The notes under the pieces are model-generated. The model saw only the letters and a program-made list of their open reading frames with translations, searched no databases and was not told the origin of the DNA. The position numbers and the translations under genes were made by a program. Source: Hyphomicrobiaceae bacterium (GTDB lineage Bacteria > Pseudomonadota > Alphaproteobacteria > Rhizobiales > Hyphomicrobiaceae). From it: a stretch of 64,000 bases of DNA. Position 1 is the first letter of the stretch. Each line of letters begins with the position of its first letter. Below are positions 17,911 to 26,295 of the stretch, piece after piece. The stretch lies in assembly GCA_016793635.1 (NCBI GenBank), contig JAEUMD010000001.1, positions 1 to 64,000 on the forward strand, written 5' to 3'.

Positions 17911-20415
17911 ATGTCTGAGGTTCTCCTTGCGGCAGTCACCATCGCGTTGGCATTGGCGCTGGCGCTGCACCGTTCGCCGATCTGGCTCTGGGCCCTGGTC
18001 GCGGCGGCACTGCTGTTCGTCGTCCAATCCGGGGTGACGGCGGGCGCCTTCGGTCTCCCCGCACCTGGTCCGCTCGGCCTGCTGGCCTGGCTGCCTGTCG
18101 CCGTGCTTGCGGCGCTGGCGGTCCCGCCGCTGAGACGCAGCCTGCTCATCTCGCCCGCCTTCTCCATGGTGCGGGGCATCCTGCCGAAAGTTTCCGACAC
18201 CGAGACCCAGGCGCTCGAAGCGGGCACCGTCGGTTTCGATGCTGAGCTGTTCTCGGGCGAGCCCGACTGGCACAAGCTGCGTGCGGTTCCCGCCATCACG
18301 CTCACGGCGGAGGAGCGCTCCTTCCTCGACGGCCCGACGGAGGAGCTGTGCCGGATGATCGACGACTGGAAGGTGCGTTTCGAGGAGAAGCAGATCCCCG
18401 AAGAGATCTGGGACTTCGTCAAGCGCCACGGCTTCCTCGGCATGCTCATATCGAAGGCGCACGGTGGGCTCGGGTTCTCGGCGCAGGCGCAATCGCTGAT
18501 TCTCGGCAAGGTGTCGTCCCGCTCCCCGGACGTCGCCACCATCGTCATGGTGCCGAACTCGCTTGGGCCGGGTGAGCTGATCGAGAAGTACGGAACCGAT
18601 GAACAGAAGCACCACTATCTCCCGCGCCTGGCGCGCGGCGAGGAGGTGCCGTGCTTCTCTCTCACCGGCCCGACCTCGGGCTCCGACGCGGCGACGATGC
18701 GCGACATCGGTTACGTCACGCGCGGCGAGCACGAGGGGCGTGAGACGCTCGGCATCCGCCTCTCGTGGGACAAGAGGTATATTACATTGGGACCGCAGGC
18801 GACGCTGGTCGGCCTGGCGTTCCGCTTGTTCGATCGCGACAACCTGCTCGGCAAGGGTGAGGATCTCGGCATCACGCTGGCGCTTGTTCCGGCGAAACAT
18901 CCAGGCGTCAACATCGGCCGTCGTCATCTGCCCTCCGGTGCCGCCTTCCCCAACGGTCCGAACTGGGGGCGTGACGTCTTCATTCCCATGGATTGGGTGA
19001 TCGGCGGCGCCGAGATGGCCGGACAGGGCTGGCGGATGCTGATGGAATGCCTGTCGGCGGGCCGCGCCATCTCGCTGCCGTCGTCGTCGACGGCCGGCGC
19101 CAAGGCCATGCTGCGCTTCACCTCCGCCTATGCCCGCATCCGCCGCCAGTTCGGCCTGCCGATCTCGCACATGGAAGGTATCGAGGAACCGCTCGTTCGC
19201 ATCGTCGAGACCGCATACGTCAACGAGGCGGCGCGCGGCGTGACGGCGGCGATGGTGTCACGCGGCGAGAAGCCGGCGGTGATCTCCGCTCTCATGAAGT
19301 ATCAGACGACCGAGCGCATGCGCCGTTCCGTCAATGACGCCATGGACATCCACGGCGGCCGCGCCATCTGCGACGGCCCGAGCAACTACCTCCAGGCGGC
19401 CTACCAGATGGTGCCGGTCGGCATCACCGTCGAGGGCGCCAACATCCTGACGCGAACCCTCATCACTTTCGCACAAGGCGCGCTGCGCGCTCACCCCTAT
19501 CTCTACAAGGAGGTGCAGGCCGCGCAGAACCCGGACGCTCGCGCCGGCCTCGCGGCGTTCGACGAAGCATTCAGCGGTCATGTCGCCTACTCGCTCGCCA
19601 ACGTCGCCGGCGCCTTCGTGCACAATCTGACGGGTGGCGCTTTCGCCAACGCACCCGAGAAGGCTTACGGCACAGCCGAATGGTATCGCCAGCTCTCGCG
19701 CTCCAGCCGATCGTTCGCACTCGTTTCCGATCTCACCGTCGCCACGCTCGGCGGCGGACTGAAGACCAAACAGAAGCTGACGGGCCGCCTCGCCGACGCA
19801 TTGTCCGAGCTCTATATGCTCTCGTGTGTGCTGAAGCGCTTCGAGGATGATGGCAAGCCCGCGAGCGACGAGCGCATCGTCGAGCTTGCCGCGCGCAATG
19901 CGCTGCATCGGTTCGACGAGGCAATGGCCGGTGTGATCGACAACTTCCCCGTCGCCCCCGCGCGGCTGCTCATGCGCTTGTGCGTGTTCCCACTCGGCCG
20001 GCGGCGCAAGCCGGCAAGTGATGCTCTCGCCCGTCAGGTTGCCCGCGTGGCGCTGGAGCCGGGCGAGGTGCGCGACAGGCTCACGCGCGACATCTACGTC
20101 TCGAAGGACGTCGACGACCCGACCGGCCTGCTCGAGGTGACGCTCGCCAAGGTTCTCGCCGCTGCGCCCGTCGAGAAAAAGCTCGAGAAGGCGATCCGCG
20201 ACGGTATCGTGCGGCGTTACCACGGCATCGACTGGTTCGAACAGGCGATGGAGAAGGGCGTGCTGACAGAAAGTGAAGCCAGTCAGCTCCGCGAGCTTGA
20301 GCGTCTGGTCGCACGCGTCGTCGCCGTCGATCACTTCGATCCTGCCGAGGTGCGCCCCAATTACATGAAGGCGGGCCACAATGCCCGCGCCGGTGTGCAG
20401 ATCGCCGCGCAGTAA
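17911..20415 (+). CDS. fadE: acyl-CoA dehydrogenase FadE
   Basis: 834 residues, the long FadE type (E. coli FadE is about 814). Two N-terminal hydrophobic segments (about residues 4-20 and 25-60) suggest membrane association. The dehydrogenase core includes 'HGFLGMLISKAHGGLGFSAQ', 'PCFSLTGPTSGSDAATM', 'FRLFDRDNLLG' and 'RIRRQFGLPISHMEGIEE', and 'MDIHGGRAICDGPSNYLQ' holds the FAD/CoA-binding region; a FadE-specific C-terminal domain (DUF1974-like) ends the protein. It performs the first, FAD-dependent step of beta-oxidation. The ATG at 17911 is chosen by homology. It leads a + strand series fadE-fadB-fadA. Confidence 0.96.
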   Translation: MSEVLLAAVTIALALALALHRSPIWLWALVAAALLFVVQSGVTAGAFGLPAPGPLGLLAWLPVAVLAALAVPPLRRSLLISPAFSMVRGILPKVSDTETQALEAGTVGFDAELFSGEPDWHKLRAVPAITLTAEERSFLDGPTEELCRMIDDWKVRFEEKQIPEEIWDFVKRHGFLGMLISKAHGGLGFSAQAQSLILGKVSSRSPDVATIVMVPNSLGPGELIEKYGTDEQKHHYLPRLARGEEVPCFSLTGPTSGSDAATMRDIGYVTRGEHEGRETLGIRLSWDKRYITLGPQATLVGLAFRLFDRDNLLGKGEDLGITLALVPAKHPGVNIGRRHLPSGAAFPNGPNWGRDVFIPMDWVIGGAEMAGQGWRMLMECLSAGRAISLPSSSTAGAKAMLRFTSAYARIRRQFGLPISHMEGIEEPLVRIVETAYVNEAARGVTAAMVSRGEKPAVISALMKYQTTERMRRSVNDAMDIHGGRAICDGPSNYLQAAYQMVPVGITVEGANILTRTLITFAQGALRAHPYLYKEVQAAQNPDARAGLAAFDEAFSGHVAYSLANVAGAFVHNLTGGAFANAPEKAYGTAEWYRQLSRSSRSFALVSDLTVATLGGGLKTKQKLTGRLADALSELYMLSCVLKRFEDDGKPASDERIVELAARNALHRFDEAMAGVIDNFPVAPARLLMRLCVFPLGRRRKPASDALARQVARVALEPGEVRDRLTRDIYVSKDVDDPTGLLEVTLAKVLAAAPVEKKLEKAIRDGIVRRYHGIDWFEQAMEKGVLTESEASQLRELERLVARVVAVDHFDPAEVRPNYMKAGHNARAGVQIAAQ

Positions 20416-20482
20416 CGACTGTTGAAAATGACTTGCTGGCGCTGCCTCCCGCGTTCTGCGTCAGCTCATCGAGGAGACCAAT

Positions 20483-22486
20483 ATGAACCGAGCGCTGCTC
20501 TCCGACCTCAGCGACTGGCGCCTTGAGATAGATATCGAAGGCATCGCCTGGGCGACGTTCGATCGCCAGGGCGAAAGCGCCAACGCGCTGGGCCGGCGCC
20601 CGCTCGAGGAGCTGATGCGCATCGTCGAGCGCATCGAGCAGGGCGCGCGCGATCACGAGGTCAAAGGTCTCGTCATCGTCTCCGGCAAGGAGAAAGGCTT
20701 CATCGTCGGCGCCGATATCCGCGAGTTCGATCTGCTGACGACCGAGGCGTCGGTGATCGAGGCCATTCGGCCCGTCAACGCCATGCTCGATCGCATCGAG
20801 AAGATGCCCGTGCCGGTGGTCGCGGCGGTGCACGGCGTCTGCGTCGGCGGCGGACTCGAGCTGATTCTCGCGTGCCATTACCGCATCGCCACGCGCGACG
20901 AGCAGACGCGGTTCGGGTTCCCCGAGGTTAAGCTCGGCATTTTCCCCGGCTTCAACGGCACGGCGCGCTCGATCCGCCAGACGGGCCCGCAGGACGCGAT
21001 GGACGCGATGCTGACGGGGCGCATGATCTCGGCGACCTCGGCGCGCGCGAAGGGTTTCATCGACCAGCTCGTCGATAGCGCCGGAACGCTGCACTGGGCG
21101 GCACGCCGCGCCGTGCTCGAGCGGCGTCATGCCAAGCCCGCCCCGGCCGCCAAGATGCTGCTGGCGCGCTGGCCGGCGCGCTCGTTCGTCGCCGGAAAGA
21201 TGCGCGATCTGGTGAAGCGCGAGGCGCGCGAGGCGCATTATCCGGCGCCCTACCGTCTGATCGATCTGTTCGAAAGCCACGGCGGCGGTTACGACGCGAT
21301 GAAGGCGCACGAGACCCGCGCCTTTGCACCGTTGATGGTCTCCGACACGGCGCGCAATCTGCGCCGCGTGTTCCGCCTTTCAGAAGCGCTCAAAGCGCAG
21401 GCGCCGAAGGATCTCGGCTGGAAGCCGCGCCGCGTGCACGTGATCGGCGCGGGCACGATGGGAGCCGACATCGCTGGCGTCGCTGTCGCCGCCGGCATGG
21501 AAGTGACGTTGCAGGATCTCTCGCCCGAGGTCATCCAGAAAGGTATCGCGGCGCAGGGCAAACTGTTTGCGCGGCGCTTCAAGACGAAGCCGTTGCGGGA
21601 TGCCGCCAAGGCCCGTCTGATCGCCGACCCGGAGGGGCGCGGCCTCGCGCTCGCCGACGTCGTCATCGAAGCGATCGTCGAACGGCTCGACGTCAAGCAG
21701 ACCCTGTTCCGCGACATCGAGGCAAAGGTGAAGCCCGATTGCGTTCTGGCGACGAACACCTCGTCGCTGCGCATCGAGGAGATCGCGAGCGGCATGGCCA
21801 ATCCGTCGCGTCTCGTCGGCATTCATTTCTTCAATCCCGTCGCCAAGATGCCGCTCGTCGAAGTCGTCCGCGGCGAAGCGAGCGATCCGGCGATGATCGA
21901 CAGGGCGAGCGCGTTCGTGGTCGCGCTCGCCAAGTTCCCGCTGGTCGTGAAGAGTGTTCCGGGTTTCCTCGTCAACCGAGTGCTGGCGCCGTACATGCTG
22001 GCGGCCATGAAGCGCGCCGACGCGGGCGAGGATATTCAGAAGATCGACGAGGCGGCCCGAGCGTTCGGGATGCCGGTGGGACCGATCGAGCTTGCCGATA
22101 CGGTCGGCCTCGACGTTTGCGCGCACGTCGGCAAGATTCTGGGGCTCGAGGGCGAAGGCGCGGGCGGGCGGCTCGAACGCCTCGTATCGGCCGGCAAGCT
22201 CGGCAAGAAGTCGGGCGAGGGCTTCTACGTCTGGAAAGACGGAAAGCCGGAGCTGAAGCTCGAGACTTACAATGAAGCCGATCTCGAACGCCTCGGCCGC
22301 GAGATTGTCGAGCCGCTGATCCGCGAGGCCCGGCGCGCGCTTGATGACGGCGTGGTCGCCAATGCCGACCTCGTCGACGCGGGCATGATCTTCGGCACCG
22401 GCTTTGCGCCGTTCCGCGGCGGTCCGCTGCACTACGCGAGCGAGCGCGGCGGTCCGCACGGCGAACGCATGGCAGCCGCGCAGTAA
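20483..22486 (+). CDS. fadB: fatty oxidation complex alpha subunit: enoyl-CoA hydratase / 3-hydroxyacyl-CoA dehydrogenase
   Basis: 667 residues. The N-terminal hydratase domain (about 1-300) has 'AAVHGVCVGGGLELILACHY' (oxyanion hole, with Glu in 'LELI') and 'FGFPEVKLGIFPGFNGTAR' with the second Glu. The dehydrogenase domain has the NAD fold 'VHVIGAGTMGADIAGVAVAA' and 'VGIHFFNPVAKMPLVEVV' with the catalytic His, followed by the C-terminal helical domains 'VPGFLVNRVLAPYMLAA'. It is somewhat shorter than E. coli FadB (about 730). It carries out hydration and oxidation of the acyl chain. GAGGAG lies upstream of the ATG. Next to fadE and fadA. Confidence 0.95.
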   Translation: MNRALLSDLSDWRLEIDIEGIAWATFDRQGESANALGRRPLEELMRIVERIEQGARDHEVKGLVIVSGKEKGFIVGADIREFDLLTTEASVIEAIRPVNAMLDRIEKMPVPVVAAVHGVCVGGGLELILACHYRIATRDEQTRFGFPEVKLGIFPGFNGTARSIRQTGPQDAMDAMLTGRMISATSARAKGFIDQLVDSAGTLHWAARRAVLERRHAKPAPAAKMLLARWPARSFVAGKMRDLVKREAREAHYPAPYRLIDLFESHGGGYDAMKAHETRAFAPLMVSDTARNLRRVFRLSEALKAQAPKDLGWKPRRVHVIGAGTMGADIAGVAVAAGMEVTLQDLSPEVIQKGIAAQGKLFARRFKTKPLRDAAKARLIADPEGRGLALADVVIEAIVERLDVKQTLFRDIEAKVKPDCVLATNTSSLRIEEIASGMANPSRLVGIHFFNPVAKMPLVEVVRGEASDPAMIDRASAFVVALAKFPLVVKSVPGFLVNRVLAPYMLAAMKRADAGEDIQKIDEAARAFGMPVGPIELADTVGLDVCAHVGKILGLEGEGAGGRLERLVSAGKLGKKSGEGFYVWKDGKPELKLETYNEADLERLGREIVEPLIREARRALDDGVVANADLVDAGMIFGTGFAPFRGGPLHYASERGGPHGERMAAAQ

Positions 22487-22550
22487 TATTCGCAATGGCC
22501 GCCGCTGGAGCAGGCGGCGACAAAGTTTGCAGAGCATGGAGCACGATCGA

Positions 22551-23831
22551 ATGACCGGAGCCCTTCGCCGCGTCGCCGTCATGGGCGGCAATCGCATTCC
22601 TTTCTGCCGCTCGAACACGCTCTATGCCGATCTCACCAATCTCGACATGATGACGGGCGCGCTGAACGGTCTCGTCGAGAAATATGCACTCGCTGGTCAG
22701 CACATCGACGAGGTGGTCGGCGGCGCGGTGGTCACGCACTCGAAGGATTGGAACCTCGCCCGCGAAGCCGTACTCGGAACGCGGCTCAGTGCTTCCACGC
22801 CCGGCATCACGATGATGCAAGCTTGCGGAACGAGCTTGCAGGCCGCGTTCGGATCTGCCGCGAAGATCGCGACCGGCGAGATCGAGTGCGCCATCGCCTG
22901 CGGCAGCGACACGACTTCCGATCCGCCGATCGTGTTCTCGAAGAAGTTCGCTCACCGCCTCGCGAGCCTCGGGCAGCACAAGACGGCGATGGGCAAGCTG
23001 TCCGTGTTCAAGGGGCTCTCTCCGGCCGAGCTGGCGCCTCTGCCGCCCTCGACCGCGGAACCGCGCACGGGGCTATCCATGGGCCAGCACTGCGAGCTGA
23101 TGGCGAAAGAATGGAGCATCACCCGCGAGGAGCAGGACCAGCTCGCCGTGGAAAGCCACGCCAAAGCGGCTGAAGCCTACCGGTCTGGTTGGATGGATCG
23201 CCTCGTCTCGCCGTTTGCCGGCGTCTATCGCGACAACATCCTGCGCGAGGACACGAGCATGGAGCGGCTCGCTACGCTGAAGCCCTCGTTCGACAAGTCG
23301 GGCACGGGCACACTGACGGCCGGCAACTCGACGGCGATGACGGACGGTGCGGCGAGCGTGCTTCTCGCGTCAGAGGATTGGGCGCGCGAGCGCGGTCTTC
23401 CGGTCAAGGCGTATCTCACCCTCGGCGAGACGGCGGCGAACAATTTCGTCGCGGGCGACGGTCTGCTGATGGCACCCACCATCGCTGTTTCAAAGCTGCT
23501 GCGCCGTGCCGGGCTGGCGCTCCAGGATTTCGATTTCTACGAGATCCACGAGGCGTTCGCGGCGCAGGTGCTGGCGACGCTCAAGGCGTGGGAAGATCCG
23601 GTCTACTGCCGTGAGACGCTCGGGCGGGATGCGCCGCTCGGCGCCATCGATCGCGCAAGGATGAACGTCAAGGGCTCGTCGCTGGCGCTCGGCCACCCGT
23701 TCGCCGCGACCGGCGCCCGGATCACGGCCAATCTCGCCGAATTGCTCGCCGAGCACGGCGGGCGTGGCCTCATCTCCATTTGCACCGCCGGCGGCATGGG
23801 CGTCGCAGCGATCATGGAGAGCGCCCGCTGA
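22551..23831 (+). CDS. fadA: acetyl-CoA C-acyltransferase (FadA/FadI-like thiolase)
   Basis: 426 residues. 'PGITMMQACGTSLQAAFGSA' contains the nucleophilic Cys, 'EIHEAFAAQVLATL' the second catalytic region, 'NVKGSSLALGHPFAATGARI' the His and 'ISICTAGGMGVA' the C-terminal Cys/Gly loop. Sequence features such as 'GNRIPFCRSNTLYADLTNLD' favour the FadI-type thiolase used with long-chain substrates. It releases acetyl-CoA and completes the cycle encoded by fadE and fadB. The ATG at 22551 has GGAG nine bases upstream; one at 22536 is also in frame. A hairpin terminator follows. Confidence 0.95.
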   Translation: MTGALRRVAVMGGNRIPFCRSNTLYADLTNLDMMTGALNGLVEKYALAGQHIDEVVGGAVVTHSKDWNLAREAVLGTRLSASTPGITMMQACGTSLQAAFGSAAKIATGEIECAIACGSDTTSDPPIVFSKKFAHRLASLGQHKTAMGKLSVFKGLSPAELAPLPPSTAEPRTGLSMGQHCELMAKEWSITREEQDQLAVESHAKAAEAYRSGWMDRLVSPFAGVYRDNILREDTSMERLATLKPSFDKSGTGTLTAGNSTAMTDGAASVLLASEDWARERGLPVKAYLTLGETAANNFVAGDGLLMAPTIAVSKLLRRAGLALQDFDFYEIHEAFAAQVLATLKAWEDPVYCRETLGRDAPLGAIDRARMNVKGSSLALGHPFAATGARITANLAELLAEHGGRGLISICTAGGMGVAAIMESAR

Positions 23832-23861
23832 GGCCGTCCATCCACTGCTGATCGCGCATTC

Positions 23862-23885
23862 GGGGGCGACGTTCGCCCCCCTTGT
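23862..23885 (+). terminator. hairpin terminator after fadA
   Basis: Perfect stem GGGGGCGA (23862-23869) / TCGCCCCC (23873-23880) with a three-base loop, followed by a short pyrimidine run. It lies 30 bp after the fadA stop. Confidence 0.6.
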
Positions 23886-23927
23886 GCTAAGAGTGCCCTC
23901 GGTTTTTTGGCGACCGGGGAACGAACG

Positions 23928-25247
23928 ATGACCGAAAGTGCGGCGGGCGAACGGCAGATCTGGGCCGCGAGAGCGCTCATCACGGAACTCTCGACGAAGC
24001 TCGATCTCGACGCTTCCGTGCGGCTCTGGGACGGCAGCCGGATTCCTCTCGGGAAGAACGTAACCGGCCCGTTCGAGATCGTCATCGCCGACCCGGGTGT
24101 GATCGCCTCGACTCTCAGGAGCCCGAGCCTCGACACCATCATCCGCCACTACATCGACAAGCGTATCGATTTCGCCGGCGGGTCGCTGATCGATTTCGGC
24201 CGCCAGCTCAATCGCGGCGGGCGGTCGGTCAAGCTCAAGGGGCTCGACGCGCTACGCATCGCGGGCAAGCTGACGCCGTTTCTGTTCGCGCCCGGCGCTC
24301 CATCGGCCGAGCAGGGTGGCTTCGATGGCGACATCGTCGGCAACCGGCGCAAGGTCGCCGACAACCAGGACTACATCTCGTTTCACTACGACCTGTCGAA
24401 CGACTTCTATGCCCTCTTCCTCTGCGACGAGATGGTCTACACCTGTGCCTATTTCCACGACTGGGAGCAGGACATCGCAACGGCGCAGGTCAATAAGCTC
24501 GACATGGTGTGCCGCAAGCTGCGCCTGAAGCCGGGCGAGCGTTTCCTCGACATCGGCTCGGGCTGGGGCGGGCTCGTCTGTCACGCGGCCAGGAATTATG
24601 GCGTCAAGGCGCATGGCATCACGCTCTCGAAGGAGCAGCTCGCCTTTGCGCAGGAGAAGGTGCAACGGCTCGGACTAGACGGGCAGGTGACGTTCGAGCT
24701 GATCGACTACGTCAATGTCACGGGGACGTTCGACAAGATCGCCTCTGTCGGCATGTACGAGGCGATCGGTCTCAACAACATCCCGACTTACATGCGCAAG
24801 ATGCGCTCGCTTCTCTCGGAGGACGGGCTGTTTCTCAACCACGCCATATCGCGCCGGGCCAAGCGCTCGCGGACACGGCTGTTGCCGGAGCGTCTTCGCC
24901 CGGAGCAGAAGGCACTGGCGAAGTACATCTTCCCTGGCGGCGCCCTCGACGACATCGGCCACACCGTCGCCGAGATGGAGCTGGCCGGCTTCGAGGTGCA
25001 GGATGTCGAGGGCTGGCGCATGCATTATGCCCGCACCTGCACGCTCTGGTGTGAAAGGCTGATGGCCCGCAAGGACGAAGCGATCGCGCTGGTCGGCGAA
25101 GCCAAGTATCGCATCTACGTCGCTTATCTGGCAGGCTGCGCCATAGCTTTCGAACGCGGTACGGCGCGCCTGTTCCAGACGCTGTGCTCGAAGTCGCCGA
25201 AGCGCCGTCCGCCGCTGCCGCCGACGCGCGCCGACCTTTATCGCTGA
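23928..25247 (+). CDS. cfa: cyclopropane-fatty-acyl-phospholipid synthase
   Basis: 439 residues, SAM-dependent. The N-terminal domain (about 1-130) binds the membrane; 'DNQDYISFHYDLSNDFYALFL' and 'MVYTCAYFHDWEQDIATAQ' open the catalytic domain, 'FLDIGSGWGGLVCHAARNYG' is the SAM-binding motif, and 'HGITLSKEQLAFAQEK' and 'SVGMYEAIGLNNIPTYM' are typical of CFA synthase. It methylenates unsaturated acyl chains in membrane phospholipids. The ATG at 23928 follows GGGGAACGAACG; an upstream in-frame start exists. Immediately after fadA but behind a terminator. Confidence 0.93.
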   Translation: MTESAAGERQIWAARALITELSTKLDLDASVRLWDGSRIPLGKNVTGPFEIVIADPGVIASTLRSPSLDTIIRHYIDKRIDFAGGSLIDFGRQLNRGGRSVKLKGLDALRIAGKLTPFLFAPGAPSAEQGGFDGDIVGNRRKVADNQDYISFHYDLSNDFYALFLCDEMVYTCAYFHDWEQDIATAQVNKLDMVCRKLRLKPGERFLDIGSGWGGLVCHAARNYGVKAHGITLSKEQLAFAQEKVQRLGLDGQVTFELIDYVNVTGTFDKIASVGMYEAIGLNNIPTYMRKMRSLLSEDGLFLNHAISRRAKRSRTRLLPERLRPEQKALAKYIFPGGALDDIGHTVAEMELAGFEVQDVEGWRMHYARTCTLWCERLMARKDEAIALVGEAKYRIYVAYLAGCAIAFERGTARLFQTLCSKSPKRRPPLPPTRADLYR

Positions 25248-25274
25248 GTTCGAACCCTATCGCCGGGCATAGGC

Positions 25275-25694
25275 ATGAAATCCTACCGCAAGGAGCTGTG
25301 GTTCGACGTGCGCGGCCGGCGTGCGTTCATCAACATCACGCCCGACGTCGAGGCGGCGCTGGCGGAGAGCGGCGTCCGCGAGGGCCTGGTCCTCGTCAAC
25401 GCCATGCACATCACGGCCTCCGTGTTTATCAACGACGACGAGCGCGGGCTGCATCACGACTACGAGGTGTGGCTGGAGAAGCTGGCGCCGCACGAGCCGG
25501 TCGCAGGCTATCGGCACAATCGTACCGGCGAGGACAACGCCGATGCGCACATGAAGAGGCAGGTGATGGGGCGCGAGGTCGTGGTCGCGATCACCGAAGG
25601 CAAGCTCGACTTCGGTCCCTGGGAGCAGATCTTCTACGGCGAGTTCGACGGTGGCCGGCGCAAGCGCGTGCTGGTCAAGATCATCGGGGAATGA
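25275..25694 (+). CDS. YjbQ/UPF0047 family protein
   Basis: 139 residues, the standard length of the YjbQ (UPF0047) family. Motifs '[20 protein letters not shown]', '[20 protein letters not shown]' with the conserved His, '[18 protein letters not shown]' and '[19 protein letters not shown]' are all present. Members bind a metal through His residues and have weak thiamine-phosphate-synthase-like activity; the physiological role is unsettled. It starts 27 bp after cfa on the same strand. Confidence 0.93.
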   Translation: MKSYRKELWFDVRGRRAFINITPDVEAALAESGVREGLVLVNAMHITASVFINDDERGLHHDYEVWLEKLAPHEPVAGYRHNRTGEDNADAHMKRQVMGREVVVAITEGKLDFGPWEQIFYGEFDGGRRKRVLVKIIGE

Positions 25695-25763
25695 GCGGGC
25701 GGTTCATCGAACTCCATCAACGTCGATGGACCCGCGGCGCGCTTGCATCCCGATCGATCGCCC

Positions 25764-26291
25764 CTAGCGCGGCTTGTCGCTCGCCTCGGCCTCGGCGTTG
25801 ATCGAACGGAGGAACTCCGCGCACTTGGCGCGCAGTTCCTTCAGGTCGCGCAGCGAGCGCTCGAGGTCGGCGCGCTTTGCGTCGAGATCGGCGATCGCGG
25901 CATCCACCTTGCCGATCAGCAGCTCCGTCTGCGCCCGTTGGCTCGGGTCGATGTCGTAAAGCTTCAGATATTCGGCCACGTCCTCGAGGCTGAAGCCGAG
26001 GTTCTTGCCGCGCAGGATCAGCATCAGGCGGCCACGGTCGCGGCGCGAATAGATGCGGCTCGTGCCCGCACGGCGTGGCGTGATGAGGCCGCGCGATTCG
26101 TAGAAGCGGATGGTGCGCGTCGTGATGTCGAACTCTTCGGCGAGTTCGCCGATCGAATAGGTGAGCTCGGCGTCGGCCTCGCTGCCGGAGCCCGTCGGCT
26201 CACCGCCCGTCCGCGTGCCGCCGCGGGGCGCGGGCGAAGTCGCCTTGAGCCGTCCGCCCCCGCGCACGTGCTGGTTCTCGTTGATGGTCAT
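25764..26291 (-). CDS. MerR-family regulator, LiuR-like
   Basis: 175 residues. A disordered Gly/Pro/Arg-rich leader of about 42 residues precedes the MerR winged helix 'YSIGELAEEFDITTRTIRFY', 'ESRGLITPRRAGTSRIYSRR' and 'RLMLILRGKNLGFSLEDVAE', followed by a coiled-coil dimerisation helix rich in Asp, Ala, Arg and Leu. It lacks the metal-binding Cys of CueR/MerR, so a thioester or organic ligand is likely. Members linked to fatty-acid and Leu/Ile catabolic genes are named LiuR-like and bind TTGACGT-type palindromes, one of which sits before fadE. It starts four bases after the fadD stop and is its operon partner. Confidence 0.88.
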   Translation of the reverse strand: MTINENQHVRGGGRLKATSPAPRGGTRTGGEPTGSGSEADAELTYSIGELAEEFDITTRTIRFYESRGLITPRRAGTSRIYSRRDRGRLMLILRGKNLGFSLEDVAEYLKLYDIDPSQRAQTELLIGKVDAAIADLDAKRADLERSLRDLKELRAKCAEFLRSINAEAEASDKPR

Positions 26292-26295
26292 GTCG